DNA of 19,502 bases from Anaerolineae bacterium (GTDB lineage Bacteria > Chloroflexota > Anaerolineae > E26-bin7): contig JAOZOT010000024.1 of the NCBI GenBank assembly GCA_029933115.1, positions 1 through 19,502 on the forward strand. Direction: 5' to 3'. Positions 7,397 to 13,885 of the stretch are shown here, piece after piece. The notes beneath the pieces were generated by a model. The model worked only from the letters and a program-made list of their open reading frames with translations, had not been told where the DNA came from and ran no database searches. Each line of letters opens with the position of its first letter. Within the stretch, counting starts at the first letter, position 1. Both the position numbers and the translations under genes were made by a program.

Positions 7397-8080
7397 ATGG
7401 GCGTCTTGGAAAGGATCAGCACCTTAATCAAGTCCAATATCAATGAACTTCTCGACAAGGCTGAGGACCCGGAAAAAATGCTGAATCAGCTCATCCGGGA
7501 CATGGAGGAGGGCTACAGAGAAGCCCGTGAGCAGGTAGTCAACGCTATGGCCGATCAAAAGCGGCTGGAGAAGAAGTACCTGGCCAATCTCAACCTGGCC
7601 AAAGAGTGGGAGCACAAGGCCGAGGTGGCCTTACAATCCGGCGATGAGGACCTGGCCCGCAGGGCTCTCAAGCGAGCTCAGGATTACGAAGAGTTGAGCA
7701 ACGACCTGAAGCTGGCTCTGGACAAGCAGGAAGACGATGTCACCAACCTGCGGGTGCAGCTCTCTGCCCTGCAGGCCAAGATCGAGGAGGCCAAGCACAG
7801 GCGCAATGTGTTGGTGGCCCGTCACCACCGCCTGAAGGCTGAGCAGAAAATCCGCGAGTCCGCCACCGGCCTGAAGGCTACCGACGAAGCCTTTGCCGCC
7901 TTCCAGCGCATGGAGGAGCGCATCGAACTGGAAGAGATGCGTATGGAGGCCGGTGCCGAGTTGGACGAGGAAGCCGAGGCTGTGGAAGCTCGCCTGACCC
8001 GGGAGGAGGCAGAACTTCAGATTGAGGAGCGCCTGGCCGCCCTGAAGGCCAAACTGGCCGCCAAAGGGGATGCGGACTGA
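7397..8080 (+). CDS. pspA: PspA/IM30 family membrane-stress protein
   Basis: A 227-residue protein that is almost wholly alpha-helical and highly charged. It begins MGVLERISTLIKSNINELLD, the amphipathic membrane-binding start of the PspA/IM30/Vipp1 (ESCRT-III-like) family. DPEKMLNQLIRDMEEGYREA and long coiled coils continue to about residue 150, and the C-terminal third is Glu/Ala-rich. Length and motif order match the family (about 220-250). PspA proteins assemble on damaged membranes and limit proton leakage. The start at 7397 follows AAGGAGGG (7381-7388); the frame is open further upstream, but through the hairpins. It sits between the protease genes and the STAS gene, consistent with an envelope-stress role. 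No pspF/pspC homologue is in the window. Confidence 0.93.
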   Translation: MGVLERISTLIKSNINELLDKAEDPEKMLNQLIRDMEEGYREAREQVVNAMADQKRLEKKYLANLNLAKEWEHKAEVALQSGDEDLARRALKRAQDYEELSNDLKLALDKQEDDVTNLRVQLSALQAKIEEAKHRRNVLVARHHRLKAEQKIRESATGLKATDEAFAAFQRMEERIELEEMRMEAGAELDEEAEAVEARLTREEAELQIEERLAALKAKLAAKGDAD

Positions 8081-8120
8081 CGAATGTTGTTAGGCTGATC
8101 AACTTCGGGAGAGAACCGTC

Positions 8121-8459
8121 ATGGAGATAAAGGCGGAGCAGAGGGAAAAAGTTACTGTTGTCATCCCCATCGGTGAAGTTGACACATTCACCGCGAGTCA
8201 GGTCGCCGACTTTCTCGGCAGCCAGTTGAGCGCAGGGAAGACTCGACTGGTCGCTGACTTGAGCCAGGTGGATTATATGAGCAGTGCTGGCTTGCGTGCC
8301 CTCTTGGCTACGTTGAAGGAGGCCCGTCACCAGGGAGGTGACTTTCGCCTGGCGGCTGTCCATGATGAGGTGGAGCAGGTCCTTGAGTTGAGCGGTTTCA
8401 CCGGCATCTTCCAGGTTTTCCCCACCGTCGAAGCGGCCGTTGCCAGTTTTGGCCTTTGA
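8121..8459 (+). CDS. STAS-domain anti-sigma factor antagonist (SpoIIAA/RsbV-like)
   Basis: A 112-residue single STAS domain. The phosphorylation segment is DYMSSAGLRALL, with Ser54/Ser55 as the candidate phospho-acceptors. The family's alternating beta-alpha pattern is complete, including an N-terminal VTVVIPIGEVDTFTA strand and the C-terminal GIFQVFPTVEAAV. Unphosphorylated antagonists sequester an HPK-like anti-sigma kinase and so free its target; a PP2C phosphatase resets them. Such a phosphatase is encoded two genes downstream (9494-10339), but no RsbW-type kinase lies in the window. SD GGGAGAG precedes ATG 8121. The gene is 40 nt after pspA, so co-transcription is likely. The target might be a sigma factor or another effector. 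Confidence 0.9.
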   Translation: MEIKAEQREKVTVVIPIGEVDTFTASQVADFLGSQLSAGKTRLVADLSQVDYMSSAGLRALLATLKEARHQGGDFRLAAVHDEVEQVLELSGFTGIFQVFPTVEAAVASFGL

Positions 8460-8503
8460 GTGCGCATGGCGCGCTGTGTTCCGCGCCGGGAGGGTCACTG
8501 CAA

Positions 8504-8524
8504 ACGGCTAAAGCCGTCACTACG
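8504..8524 (-). repeat. Small hairpin repeat, copy C
   Basis: Read on the minus strand this is TCGTAGTG followed by a hairpin with arms ACGGC and GCCGT around TTTA. The flank matches copy A (TCGTAGTA, 101-108) at 7 of 8 bases, and the stem differs from it by a paired G-C to A-T change. It lies in the 115-nt gap between the STAS and patatin genes. Another inverted repeat, GGCGCG (8468-8473) / CGCGCC (8482-8487), lies next to it. No T run follows either, so a terminator role is unsupported. Confidence 0.55.
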
Positions 8525-8574
8525 AACAAAAGCGCCGGTGTCCAACTCATTGGTCAAACAGGAGGTAAAAGCGC

Positions 8575-9468
8575 ATGTCTTCCGGCGAGAGACGACCAAA
8601 GATCGGGGTCGTGATGAGTAGCGGGGGGATAAAATCCTTCGCCGGCATCGCTCTCTGTGAGTTTCTGGAGGAGATGGGGATAGACGTGGATTTGCTGATC
8701 GGCTGTAGCGGCGGAGGGGTGGTCGCCGCCGGGTGGGGTGCGGGGTTCACTCCAACCCAGATGCGGAATATGATCGCCGAATTCCTGGATCGAAAGCTCT
8801 TCTCGAAAATTGATTATCAGACCCTGCTGGGGCTCGCCAATCTGCCATTCGGTCGCTTTGATAAAGCGACCGGCATTCTGAAAGCAGAGCCCATTCGCCA
8901 GGTCTACCGGGACATTTTTAAGGACCTCAGGCTGGAGGATCTGCGTCCACCCCTCCTTTTGCAGACGACCGACATCATGACCGGCCAGGGGGTGGTGCTC
9001 AGTCGTGGGCCGGTCGCCGATGCGGCTTATGCTAGTGCAGCGGTGTTTCCTTTAATGCCGCCTATCTGCATCGAAGGAAGATGGCTTGTTGATGGCGCCT
9101 TTAGTTCTCCGGTGCCCGTAATGGAAGCCGTCAAACGTGGCATGGACGTTATCATCGCCATCTCTTTTGTCCAGCAGCTCACCACGGAGCCGAGTGGTTT
9201 CTTCGAGTACTTTAGCAATTTCATCAGCCGTACCTACACTTTAAACGAACGCCGAGAAATTGCGCTGGCGATTGATGTGCACCATCATGAGATTGTGATG
9301 ATCAACGTGCAGTTTGATCAACTCATTCAGTTGTGGGATGTGGAGGCAGTCCCGCTCGTCTTGGAGGCAGGCCAGAGGGCTGTGGAACGGAAGAAAAAAG
9401 AGATCATATCGGCCATAGAAAGTTTTCAGAGGGTGGGGAAGGGTCCGAGCTCCCTCAGTTCAGCGTGA
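8575..9468 (+). CDS. Patatin-like phospholipase (RssA-like)
   Basis: A 297-residue patatin-fold acyl hydrolase. The oxyanion loop is SSGGIK (15-20), the nucleophile elbow is GCSGG with Ser45, and the catalytic Asp is in VDGAFSSPVPV (Asp173). All dyad elements are present, so it should be active. No signal peptide or membrane segment is seen, so it is probably cytosolic and acts at the inner face of the membrane on phospholipids or related acyl esters. Start ATG 8575 lies 8 nt after AGGAGGT. The C-terminal ~90 residues (from about FEYFSNFISRTYTL) are helical and specific to this subgroup. It lies between the STAS antagonist and the SpoIIE phosphatase genes, 25 nt before the latter, so it may be an output of that switch. 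Confidence 0.9.
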   Translation: MSSGERRPKIGVVMSSGGIKSFAGIALCEFLEEMGIDVDLLIGCSGGGVVAAGWGAGFTPTQMRNMIAEFLDRKLFSKIDYQTLLGLANLPFGRFDKATGILKAEPIRQVYRDIFKDLRLEDLRPPLLLQTTDIMTGQGVVLSRGPVADAAYASAAVFPLMPPICIEGRWLVDGAFSSPVPVMEAVKRGMDVIIAISFVQQLTTEPSGFFEYFSNFISRTYTLNERREIALAIDVHHHEIVMINVQFDQLIQLWDVEAVPLVLEAGQRAVERKKKEIISAIESFQRVGKGPSSLSSA

Positions 9469-9493
9469 CGCTCACGTCGAAGGAAGACGAAGG

Positions 9494-10339
9494 ATGGTGA
9501 CACCTCAATTCGAGCGCGACTTGCAAATTGCCCGGCGGATTCAGGCCAGTTTCTTGCCGGAGGAACTGCCGCAGCCCCCTGGATGGGAGATTGCCGCCTG
9601 CTTCCACCCGGCTCGCCAGGTTGCCGGCGATTTCTACGATGTCTTTCCCCTCGTCCAGAACAGGAGAGTTGGCCTTGTCATCGCCGACGTGTGCGATAAG
9701 GGGGTAGGCGCTGCGCTCTACATGGCCTTGTTTCGTACCTTGGTCCGGGCTTTTGCCCAGCAGCACTATTCTTTGCGCTGGATGGATACCCTTTCCGACG
9801 ACTGGCTCACCGCAGACCCCAACGAACGGCGACGGGCGATCCCTTCGACCGGCACCACCGCTTTGAGAAACGCCGTCCGACTCACCAACAACTATATCGC
9901 CCGTACTCACGGCCGGGCGAACATGTTCGCCACGCTTTTCTTTGGCGTGCTGAATCCGGCCAACGGCTCGCTGGTCTACGTGAATGGTGGGCATGAGCCT
10001 CCGGTCATTGTTGGCTCGGCCGGTGTGAAGGCCCGTCTCACGCCCACCGGCCCGGCTGTGGGCGTGCTTCCTGACCTCGATTTTGACATCCGCGAGGCTC
10101 AACTCGCTCCAGGCGATATCCTGGTCGCCTTCACCGACGGCGTGACCGAGGCGCGGAGCCCAGACCGCCAATTCTTCACCGTGCAACGGCTGTACTCGCT
10201 GCTGGCGGAGCCGGCCCCCTCGGCGGCCGCGTTGCTGGACCGCATCGAAGCGCGCGTGCGAGAGCACATGGCTGGCGTAGACCAATCCGACGACATCACC
10301 ATGCTGGCTGTGAGGCGAGTTTCGCCCCAGAGGCACTGA
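9494..10339 (+). CDS. SpoIIE/RsbU-type PP2C serine phosphatase
   Basis: A 281-residue protein that is essentially one PPM/SpoIIE domain. Recognisable elements are RDLQIARRIQASFLPEELP, the linker helix common in RsbU-like proteins, then AGDFYD (44-49), IADVCDKGVGAAL (63-75, metal-binding Asp), FTDGVTEA (213-220) and DDITM (266-270). It is expected to need Mn2+/Mg2+ and to dephosphorylate a STAS protein such as the one at 8121-8459. Unlike many RsbU/RsbP proteins it has no N-terminal PAS, GAF or HAMP sensor domain, so any signal must come from partners. Start ATG 9494 follows AAGGAAG-type SDs and lies 25 nt after the patatin gene. It is the last gene of the plus-strand run. Confidence 0.92.
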   Translation: MVTPQFERDLQIARRIQASFLPEELPQPPGWEIAACFHPARQVAGDFYDVFPLVQNRRVGLVIADVCDKGVGAALYMALFRTLVRAFAQQHYSLRWMDTLSDDWLTADPNERRRAIPSTGTTALRNAVRLTNNYIARTHGRANMFATLFFGVLNPANGSLVYVNGGHEPPVIVGSAGVKARLTPTGPAVGVLPDLDFDIREAQLAPGDILVAFTDGVTEARSPDRQFFTVQRLYSLLAEPAPSAAALLDRIEARVREHMAGVDQSDDITMLAVRRVSPQRH

Positions 10340-10403
10340 AGCGCGTACTATGAGCCCAACAGGGCGACGGCGAGGATTCACCCCTATTTTGGGAAACGAC
10401 CGT

Positions 10404-10430
10404 AAAGGGGAGCTGTCACAGCTCCCCTTT
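10404..10430. terminator. Perfect 12-bp hairpin between convergent genes
   Basis: AAAGGGGAGCTG (10404-10415) and CAGCTCCCCTTT (10419-10430) form a perfect stem with a 3-nt loop. It lies between the plus-strand phosphatase (ends 10339) and the minus-strand HD gene (ends 10416), so it can serve both directions. T-runs are short on both sides. The HD gene's last codons make one arm, and its stop codon is the loop. Confidence 0.65.
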
Positions 10431-11021
10431 CACTTCTCTCTCCAAGCGGGCGAAGAACTCGACCATGAAGCGGTGGCGCTCTTCGGCGATGGCTTTGGCC
10501 GTGGGAGTGAAGAGGGTCTCCTTGAGGCGCGACAATTTGAAGACGAACTCGTGGACGGCAGTGTGTTCAGGTGTGCCTCGGGCCTCTCCTTGGTAATCGG
10601 CCGGCACCGGTGCCCACAGGGGCAGTTTCATAAGGCCAGAGATGGCGTAGGCGCGGGCCACGCCGATGGCTCCGATGGCGTCCAGCTTGTCAGCGTCGTA
10701 GAGGACCTGGGCCTCCAGAGTCTGGGGGGTGGACTTTTCGCTGAAGCTGTGGGTGGCGATGGCCTGGGCCACCGCTTCGACTTTGGCGGGAGGGTGGCCT
10801 CGCAGGATCTCGCGGGCTCGCTGGGCTCCAATCCGGGCGTGGCGAGCCCGGTCTCGCCCCCCTACGTCGTGCAGCAGGGCCGCTGCCCGCACTATTTCCA
10901 GGTCCGCCCCCTCCGCCTGCCCAATTCTCTCCGCCAGGGCCAGCACCCGCAGCACGTGGTCAAAGTCGTGGGCGGCGTCGTTCTCCAGGTAGAGGCGTCT
11001 GACTTCCTCGACAGTAATCAT
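10416..11021 (-). CDS. HD-domain metal-dependent phosphohydrolase
   Basis: About 201 residues. The metal-binding set is visible: His in AHDFDHVLRV, the His-Asp pair in AALLHDVGG, a further His in IATHSFSE, and Asp in DADKLDAIGAIG. This is the COG1418/YedJ-like branch of HD hydrolases, which act on nucleotides or other phosphoesters; the substrate is unknown. ATG 11021 matches where related proteins begin (MITxEEVRRLY) but has no SD. A TTG at 11039 has GAGGG 9 nt upstream and overlaps the stop of the PIN gene by 8 bp, so coupled translation from TTG is a real alternative. It is the third gene of the antitoxin-toxin operon, and its stop sits in the loop of the 10404-10430 hairpin. Confidence 0.85.
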   Translation of the reverse strand: MITVEEVRRLYLENDAAHDFDHVLRVLALAERIGQAEGADLEIVRAAALLHDVGGRDRARHARIGAQRAREILRGHPPAKVEAVAQAIATHSFSEKSTPQTLEAQVLYDADKLDAIGAIGVARAYAISGLMKLPLWAPVPADYQGEARGTPEHTAVHEFVFKLSRLKETLFTPTAKAIAEERHRFMVEFFARLEREVKGEL

Positions 11022-11031
11022 CGTTTCAACG

Positions 11032-11532
11032 TCAATCAAACAAAATGACCCTCGCCCAGAGGCGGGCGAGGGCTTCCCGGCAGCCTAGATGGGGTTTCAG
11101 ACTCTGACGCACAGCGGCGAGGAAACACAACCCATCGGTGATTTTGATGCCCTGATACTCCCCGTCCAGAAAGTCGAAGTGACGGTCGTAAGTGACCAGA
11201 TGTGTCGCTTTCCCTGCCACGGCGCAGGCCACGACTATGTCGTCGTCAGGGTCAGCAATGATGACGGGCTTCACGTCACCTGGCTTGACTTTAACCAACA
11301 CGCCAATAGTGGTCAAGTCAGCGAGAAAAGCAGCGCTCTTTAGTAGGTCAATCTTTCTGGTGATGAGCTTTTCCACATATTCGGCTCTGAGTTCGGCAGA
11401 GTAGACCAGATCAAATTCGCCCCTCCTCCAGCGCACCATCAACTCCGCCGTCGGACTGTTGGGATTGCCGGTCAAAAGGGCGGCCAGAACCACATTGACA
11501 TCGAAGACGGCTCGTAGTCGTCGTTTAGTCAT
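11032..11532 (-). CDS. PIN-domain putative toxin ribonuclease (COG1569-type)
   Basis: A 166-residue single-domain PIN protein. FDVNVVLAALL (Asp11) gives the first acidic residue, SAELRAEYVEKL the conserved Glu, and DPDDDIVVACAV with TYDRHFDFL the later acidic cluster. The active site looks intact. PIN toxins cleave RNA, and this branch is commonly paired with a small DNA-binding antitoxin. ATG 11532 overlaps the antitoxin stop by 8 bp; an adjoining TTG at 11535 is less likely. SD is weak, so translation is probably coupled to the antitoxin, as is usual for such pairs. The C-terminal ~30 residues (after FLAAVRQSLK) extend past the core PIN fold. The cellular target is unknown. Confidence 0.87.
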   Translation of the reverse strand: MTKRRLRAVFDVNVVLAALLTGNPNSPTAELMVRWRRGEFDLVYSAELRAEYVEKLITRKIDLLKSAAFLADLTTIGVLVKVKPGDVKPVIIADPDDDIVVACAVAGKATHLVTYDRHFDFLDGEYQGIKITDGLCFLAAVRQSLKPHLGCREALARLWARVILFD

Positions 11533-11923
11533 CAACGGCTGCTTCCCATTCGTGCTCTATGGCTGTTCCTTTGGCGATAGCCTCGGCTCTGATGGCCTCC
11601 ACATTACGCTGAAATCGAGCGAGTTGCACCTCTTGCGGCAGATCCTTAATCCGCTCAACTATCTTGTCCGCAAGGGCTAAGGTCCGTATCACCTCTTCAG
11701 AATAAGGCTTAACCAATTGCCCACGTATCTGTTCCATGTCCTCCTCGGTCACCTCGATGTCGGCGAAGAGTTCTTCGTCGGAGGGGATGGCTATCGGGGT
11801 GAGCAGGATGGAGCCATCCCTGGTCGAGATGGAAAACATCTCCACCCCGGCGAACTCTTTTTTTATCTTCTCAGGGAGAATCAGGTGGCCATCCAGAGTC
11901 ATCGTGGCGATGAGCGGGGTCAT
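11525..11923 (-). CDS. AbrB/MazE-type antitoxin partner of the PIN toxin
   Basis: A 132-residue protein. Residues 1-45 (TMTLDGHLILPEKIKKEF, then the SIST and GSILLTPI strands) form a swapped-hairpin AbrB/SpoVT DNA-binding domain. The rest is acidic and helical (DEELFADIEVTEEDMEQIRG onward) and should wrap the toxin. ATG 11923 is preferred, 9 nt after a strong AGGAGG; two GTG codons just upstream are possible. The protein is longer than typical 70-90 residue VapB antitoxins because of the helical tail. As in related systems it is expected to neutralise the toxin and repress its own promoter at 11945-11973. Confidence 0.82.
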   Translation of the reverse strand: MTPLIATMTLDGHLILPEKIKKEFAGVEMFSISTRDGSILLTPIAIPSDEELFADIEVTEEDMEQIRGQLVKPYSEEVIRTLALADKIVERIKDLPQEVQLARFQRNVEAIRAEAIAKGTAIEHEWEAAVDD

Positions 11924-11944
11924 TTTCACCACCTCCTGCTTTCT

Positions 11945-11973
11945 ATTTTACCCCAGGACCATTTCATTGTCAA
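11945..11973 (-). promoter_or_regulatory. Near-consensus promoter of the antitoxin-PIN-HD operon
   Basis: On the minus strand a perfect TTGACA (11973-11968) and TAAAAT (11950-11945) are spaced by 17 bp. The predicted start, near 11938, falls on the SD itself, giving a leader of only ~15 nt before ATG 11923. An imperfect inverted repeat, AGCCAGG (11977-11983) / CCTTGGCT (11993-12000), lies directly upstream of the -35 and is a candidate operator, though it may instead be the end of the radical SAM transcript. Confidence 0.78.
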
Positions 11974-12008
11974 TCGAGCCAGGTGCGTCGCCCCTTGGCT
12001 TTGAGAGG

Positions 12009-13466
12009 CTAACCGGCCCTCCTGTTCCGCCCCACGAAAAACCGCATAAAGTTGCTGACATGAGTGGGCAGACGGCGCCAGGTGTCGAGGCTGATGACGC
12101 GACGCCACAGGCGACTGGGGCGCAGGTAGAAGCGGCGGTAGGCCTCGCGCCACTTGCGCTCTACCAGTTCGGCCGTCAGGTCGCCGATCTCGAAGCGGGC
12201 CTTCTCGTCGTGGATGGCAAAGTCACGCCAATCGTGGCTGAAAAGATGCCCCTCTCGCAGGACGATGTCGTACATCTCTGTGCCGGGGAAGGGAGCGGCG
12301 ATCATGAAATTGGCCAACTCCGGGTCCAGCTCCAGGGCCAGCCTGATGGTGTCCTCCATGCTCTCCTCGGTGTCGGCGGGGAGGCCAAAGATGAAGAACC
12401 CCATAGTTTCCAGGCCCGCCTTTTTGGCGTTGGCGAAAGCCCTCCGTACCTCGTCAATGGTCTGCTGCTTCTTGATGCTGTCGAGCACACGCTGGTTGCC
12501 GCTCTCTACCCCGAAGCCCACCCGTTTGCAACCGGCCTGCTTCATCAAGCGCAACAGTTCTTCGTCGGTGTTGCGGGCATTGATGCCGTGGATGGTGATC
12601 CAGGGCACGGTGTTCAACCCCTCGGCGATGAGCATCCGGCATAAGGTCTTGGCGCGCTCCATGTCCAGAGTCATAGTGTCGTCGGTGACGCCGATTTCGG
12701 TGGCCCCCAGGTCACGCACCAGCCAGCGCCACTCGGCCACCACGTTCTCCGGCGAACGGGGCCGCCAGGTGCGCCCGGTGATGGCCTTGGAGCAGTAGAT
12801 GCAGTTGTAGGGGCAGCCCCGCGAGGTGACGATGGTATAGGCCCGCGCTTTCGGATTCAGCCCGTCTGTCAGGGGTTGCAAATTGGCGTAACGCTCGATC
12901 TTGAAAAGGTGATGGGCCGGGAAGGGGATACTATCCAAGTCCTTGCGCAGGGGGCGCGGCGGATTGTGGACGATCTGCCCGTTTTCGTCGCGGAAGGAGA
13001 GACCGGCAATGCGAGACCACACTGTCCTCTTGAACACTCGTGTTTTGGGTTTCGAGTTTCGAGTTTCGGGTTTTGGGTTGCGGGTTTCGAGGGTGGAGGC
13101 GATTTCAATGATGGTGTCTTCTCCTTCTCCGCGCACTACCAGGTCCACCTCGGGGCGCTGCATGGATTCGTCGGGTAGGAGGGTGGGGTGAGGGCCACCC
13201 AGGATGGTGACAGCGCCGTGGGCTTTGGCCTGGCGGGCCGCCTCCCAGGCCTCGTTGATGAGGGGAGTGGTGCTGGTGATGCCCACCACGTCGAACTTGC
13301 CGCGCTCCAGGACATCCCCCAGCGGCTCATCCTCGACGACCGCATCGTAGATTTGCACCTGGTGTCCCTCCCGCTCCAGCACCGCCGCCAGGTACCCCAA
13401 ACCCAGCGGGATGTGCTTGCGCGAGCTCCACACTTTGGAGATGGGACTGACTAAAAGGACTTTCAT
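12009..13466 (-). CDS. B12-binding-domain radical SAM protein
   Basis: A 485-residue enzyme of the cobalamin-binding radical SAM class (BchE/HpnP-like layout). Residues 1-120 form the Rossmann-like B12-binding domain (MKVLLVSPISKVWSSRKHIP, GLGYLAAVLEREGH, ITILGGPHPTLLP, VVRGEGEDTI). The radical SAM core carries the 4Fe-4S motif CPYNCIYC (Cys218, Cys222, Cys225), followed by GFGVESG and a C-terminal helical part with TEMYDIV. The reaction could be methylation or ring rearrangement; the substrate is unknown. Residues 127-150 are a low-complexity insert encoded by a heptamer repeat. Start ATG 13466 has GAGG 10 nt upstream. It lies 37 nt after the 106-residue protein's gene, and no separate promoter was found. 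Confidence 0.88.
   Translation of the reverse strand: MKVLLVSPISKVWSSRKHIPLGLGYLAAVLEREGHQVQIYDAVVEDEPLGDVLERGKFDVVGITSTTPLINEAWEAARQAKAHGAVTILGGPHPTLLPDESMQRPEVDLVVRGEGEDTIIEIASTLETRNPKPETRNSKPKTRVFKRTVWSRIAGLSFRDENGQIVHNPPRPLRKDLDSIPFPAHHLFKIERYANLQPLTDGLNPKARAYTIVTSRGCPYNCIYCSKAITGRTWRPRSPENVVAEWRWLVRDLGATEIGVTDDTMTLDMERAKTLCRMLIAEGLNTVPWITIHGINARNTDEELLRLMKQAGCKRVGFGVESGNQRVLDSIKKQQTIDEVRRAFANAKKAGLETMGFFIFGLPADTEESMEDTIRLALELDPELANFMIAAPFPGTEMYDIVLREGHLFSHDWRDFAIHDEKARFEIGDLTAELVERKWREAYRRFYLRPSRLWRRVISLDTWRRLPTHVSNFMRFFVGRNRRAG
13042..13090. repeat. Seven in-phase 7-nt repeats inside the radical SAM gene
   Basis: Reading the plus strand, seven consecutive heptamers of consensus GTTTCGR occupy 13042-13090: GTTTTGG, GTTTCGA, GTTTCGA, GTTTCGG, GTTTTGG, GTTGCGG, GTTTCGA. 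In the gene's frame, three units equal seven codons and yield the near-periodic residues ETRNPKP ETRNSKP KTR (about 127-143). The stretch lies between the B12-binding and radical SAM domains, where homologues have an ordinary linker. Confidence 0.85.
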
Positions 13467-13503
13467 GGATAGTCAACCTCGTGTTTCAATCGCAGTTTCT
13501 TGC

Positions 13504-13824
13504 CTATGAAAAGGCAATTTCGATCTCATGCTTCTTCTCTTGGTAGAGTTGCCTGGCCAGTTCCTCCATCTCATTGAACGGCGTCCAGCCCACCACGATT
13601 TCCTGCTTGGCGTCCACGGCTACCATGCCTACCTCCCCCACAATGCCCACGTGTGGGTAGGTTAATACTACAGGCACAATCCACAACCGACGGGTGGGAA
13701 AATCTATACTCTTGGGCAAACCGGCGGAGAATCGATCCGGCAGGTTGGTCAGGATGAACCGATTGGCGACTGCTATCGCCTGTTGTAAGTCAACCTTAAT
13801 TTCCCTTGCGGCTACTATAGACAT
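13504..13824 (-). CDS. Conserved hypothetical protein, possible PepSY-like fold
   Basis: A 106-residue protein I cannot place in a named family. It has a short helix (DLQQAIAVANRFILTNL), then beta-rich stretches with hydrophobic-Gly turns (RLWIVPVVLTYPHVGIVGEVGMVAVDAKQEIVVGWTP), then a helical charged tail (EMEELARQLYQEKKHEIE). That helix-then-strand order, with a final VDAKQEIVVGW strand, recalls single PepSY-like domains, a weak guess. There is no signal peptide or membrane segment, so it is probably cytosolic. ATG 13824 follows GAGGAGG; upstream in-frame starts lack an SD. It has its own promoter (13853-13885) and is followed by the radical SAM gene after 37 nt. Confidence 0.65.
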   Translation of the reverse strand: MSIVAAREIKVDLQQAIAVANRFILTNLPDRFSAGLPKSIDFPTRRLWIVPVVLTYPHVGIVGEVGMVAVDAKQEIVVGWTPFNEMEELARQLYQEKKHEIEIAFS

Positions 13825-13852
13825 GTCTGAACCTCCTCTCCCATCCATTCCA

Positions 13853-13885
13853 ATTATACCACAGCTTTTGCGAGGACTGCGTCAA
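13853..13885 (-). promoter_or_regulatory. Extended -10 promoter for the 106-residue protein
   Basis: On the minus strand a perfect TATAAT (13858-13853) is preceded by TGG, making an extended -10. TTGACG (13885-13880) lies upstream, but at 21 bp it is too far for a standard -35. The -35 region overlaps the last codons of the glycerate kinase gene. It probably drives the 106-residue protein and perhaps the radical SAM gene. Confidence 0.6.

Noticed and set aside
11736..12644. A 302-codon plus-strand open frame opposite the antitoxin and radical SAM genes
   Set aside because: It overlaps two recognisable minus-strand genes and the consensus promoter at 11945-11973, and its product resembles no family.
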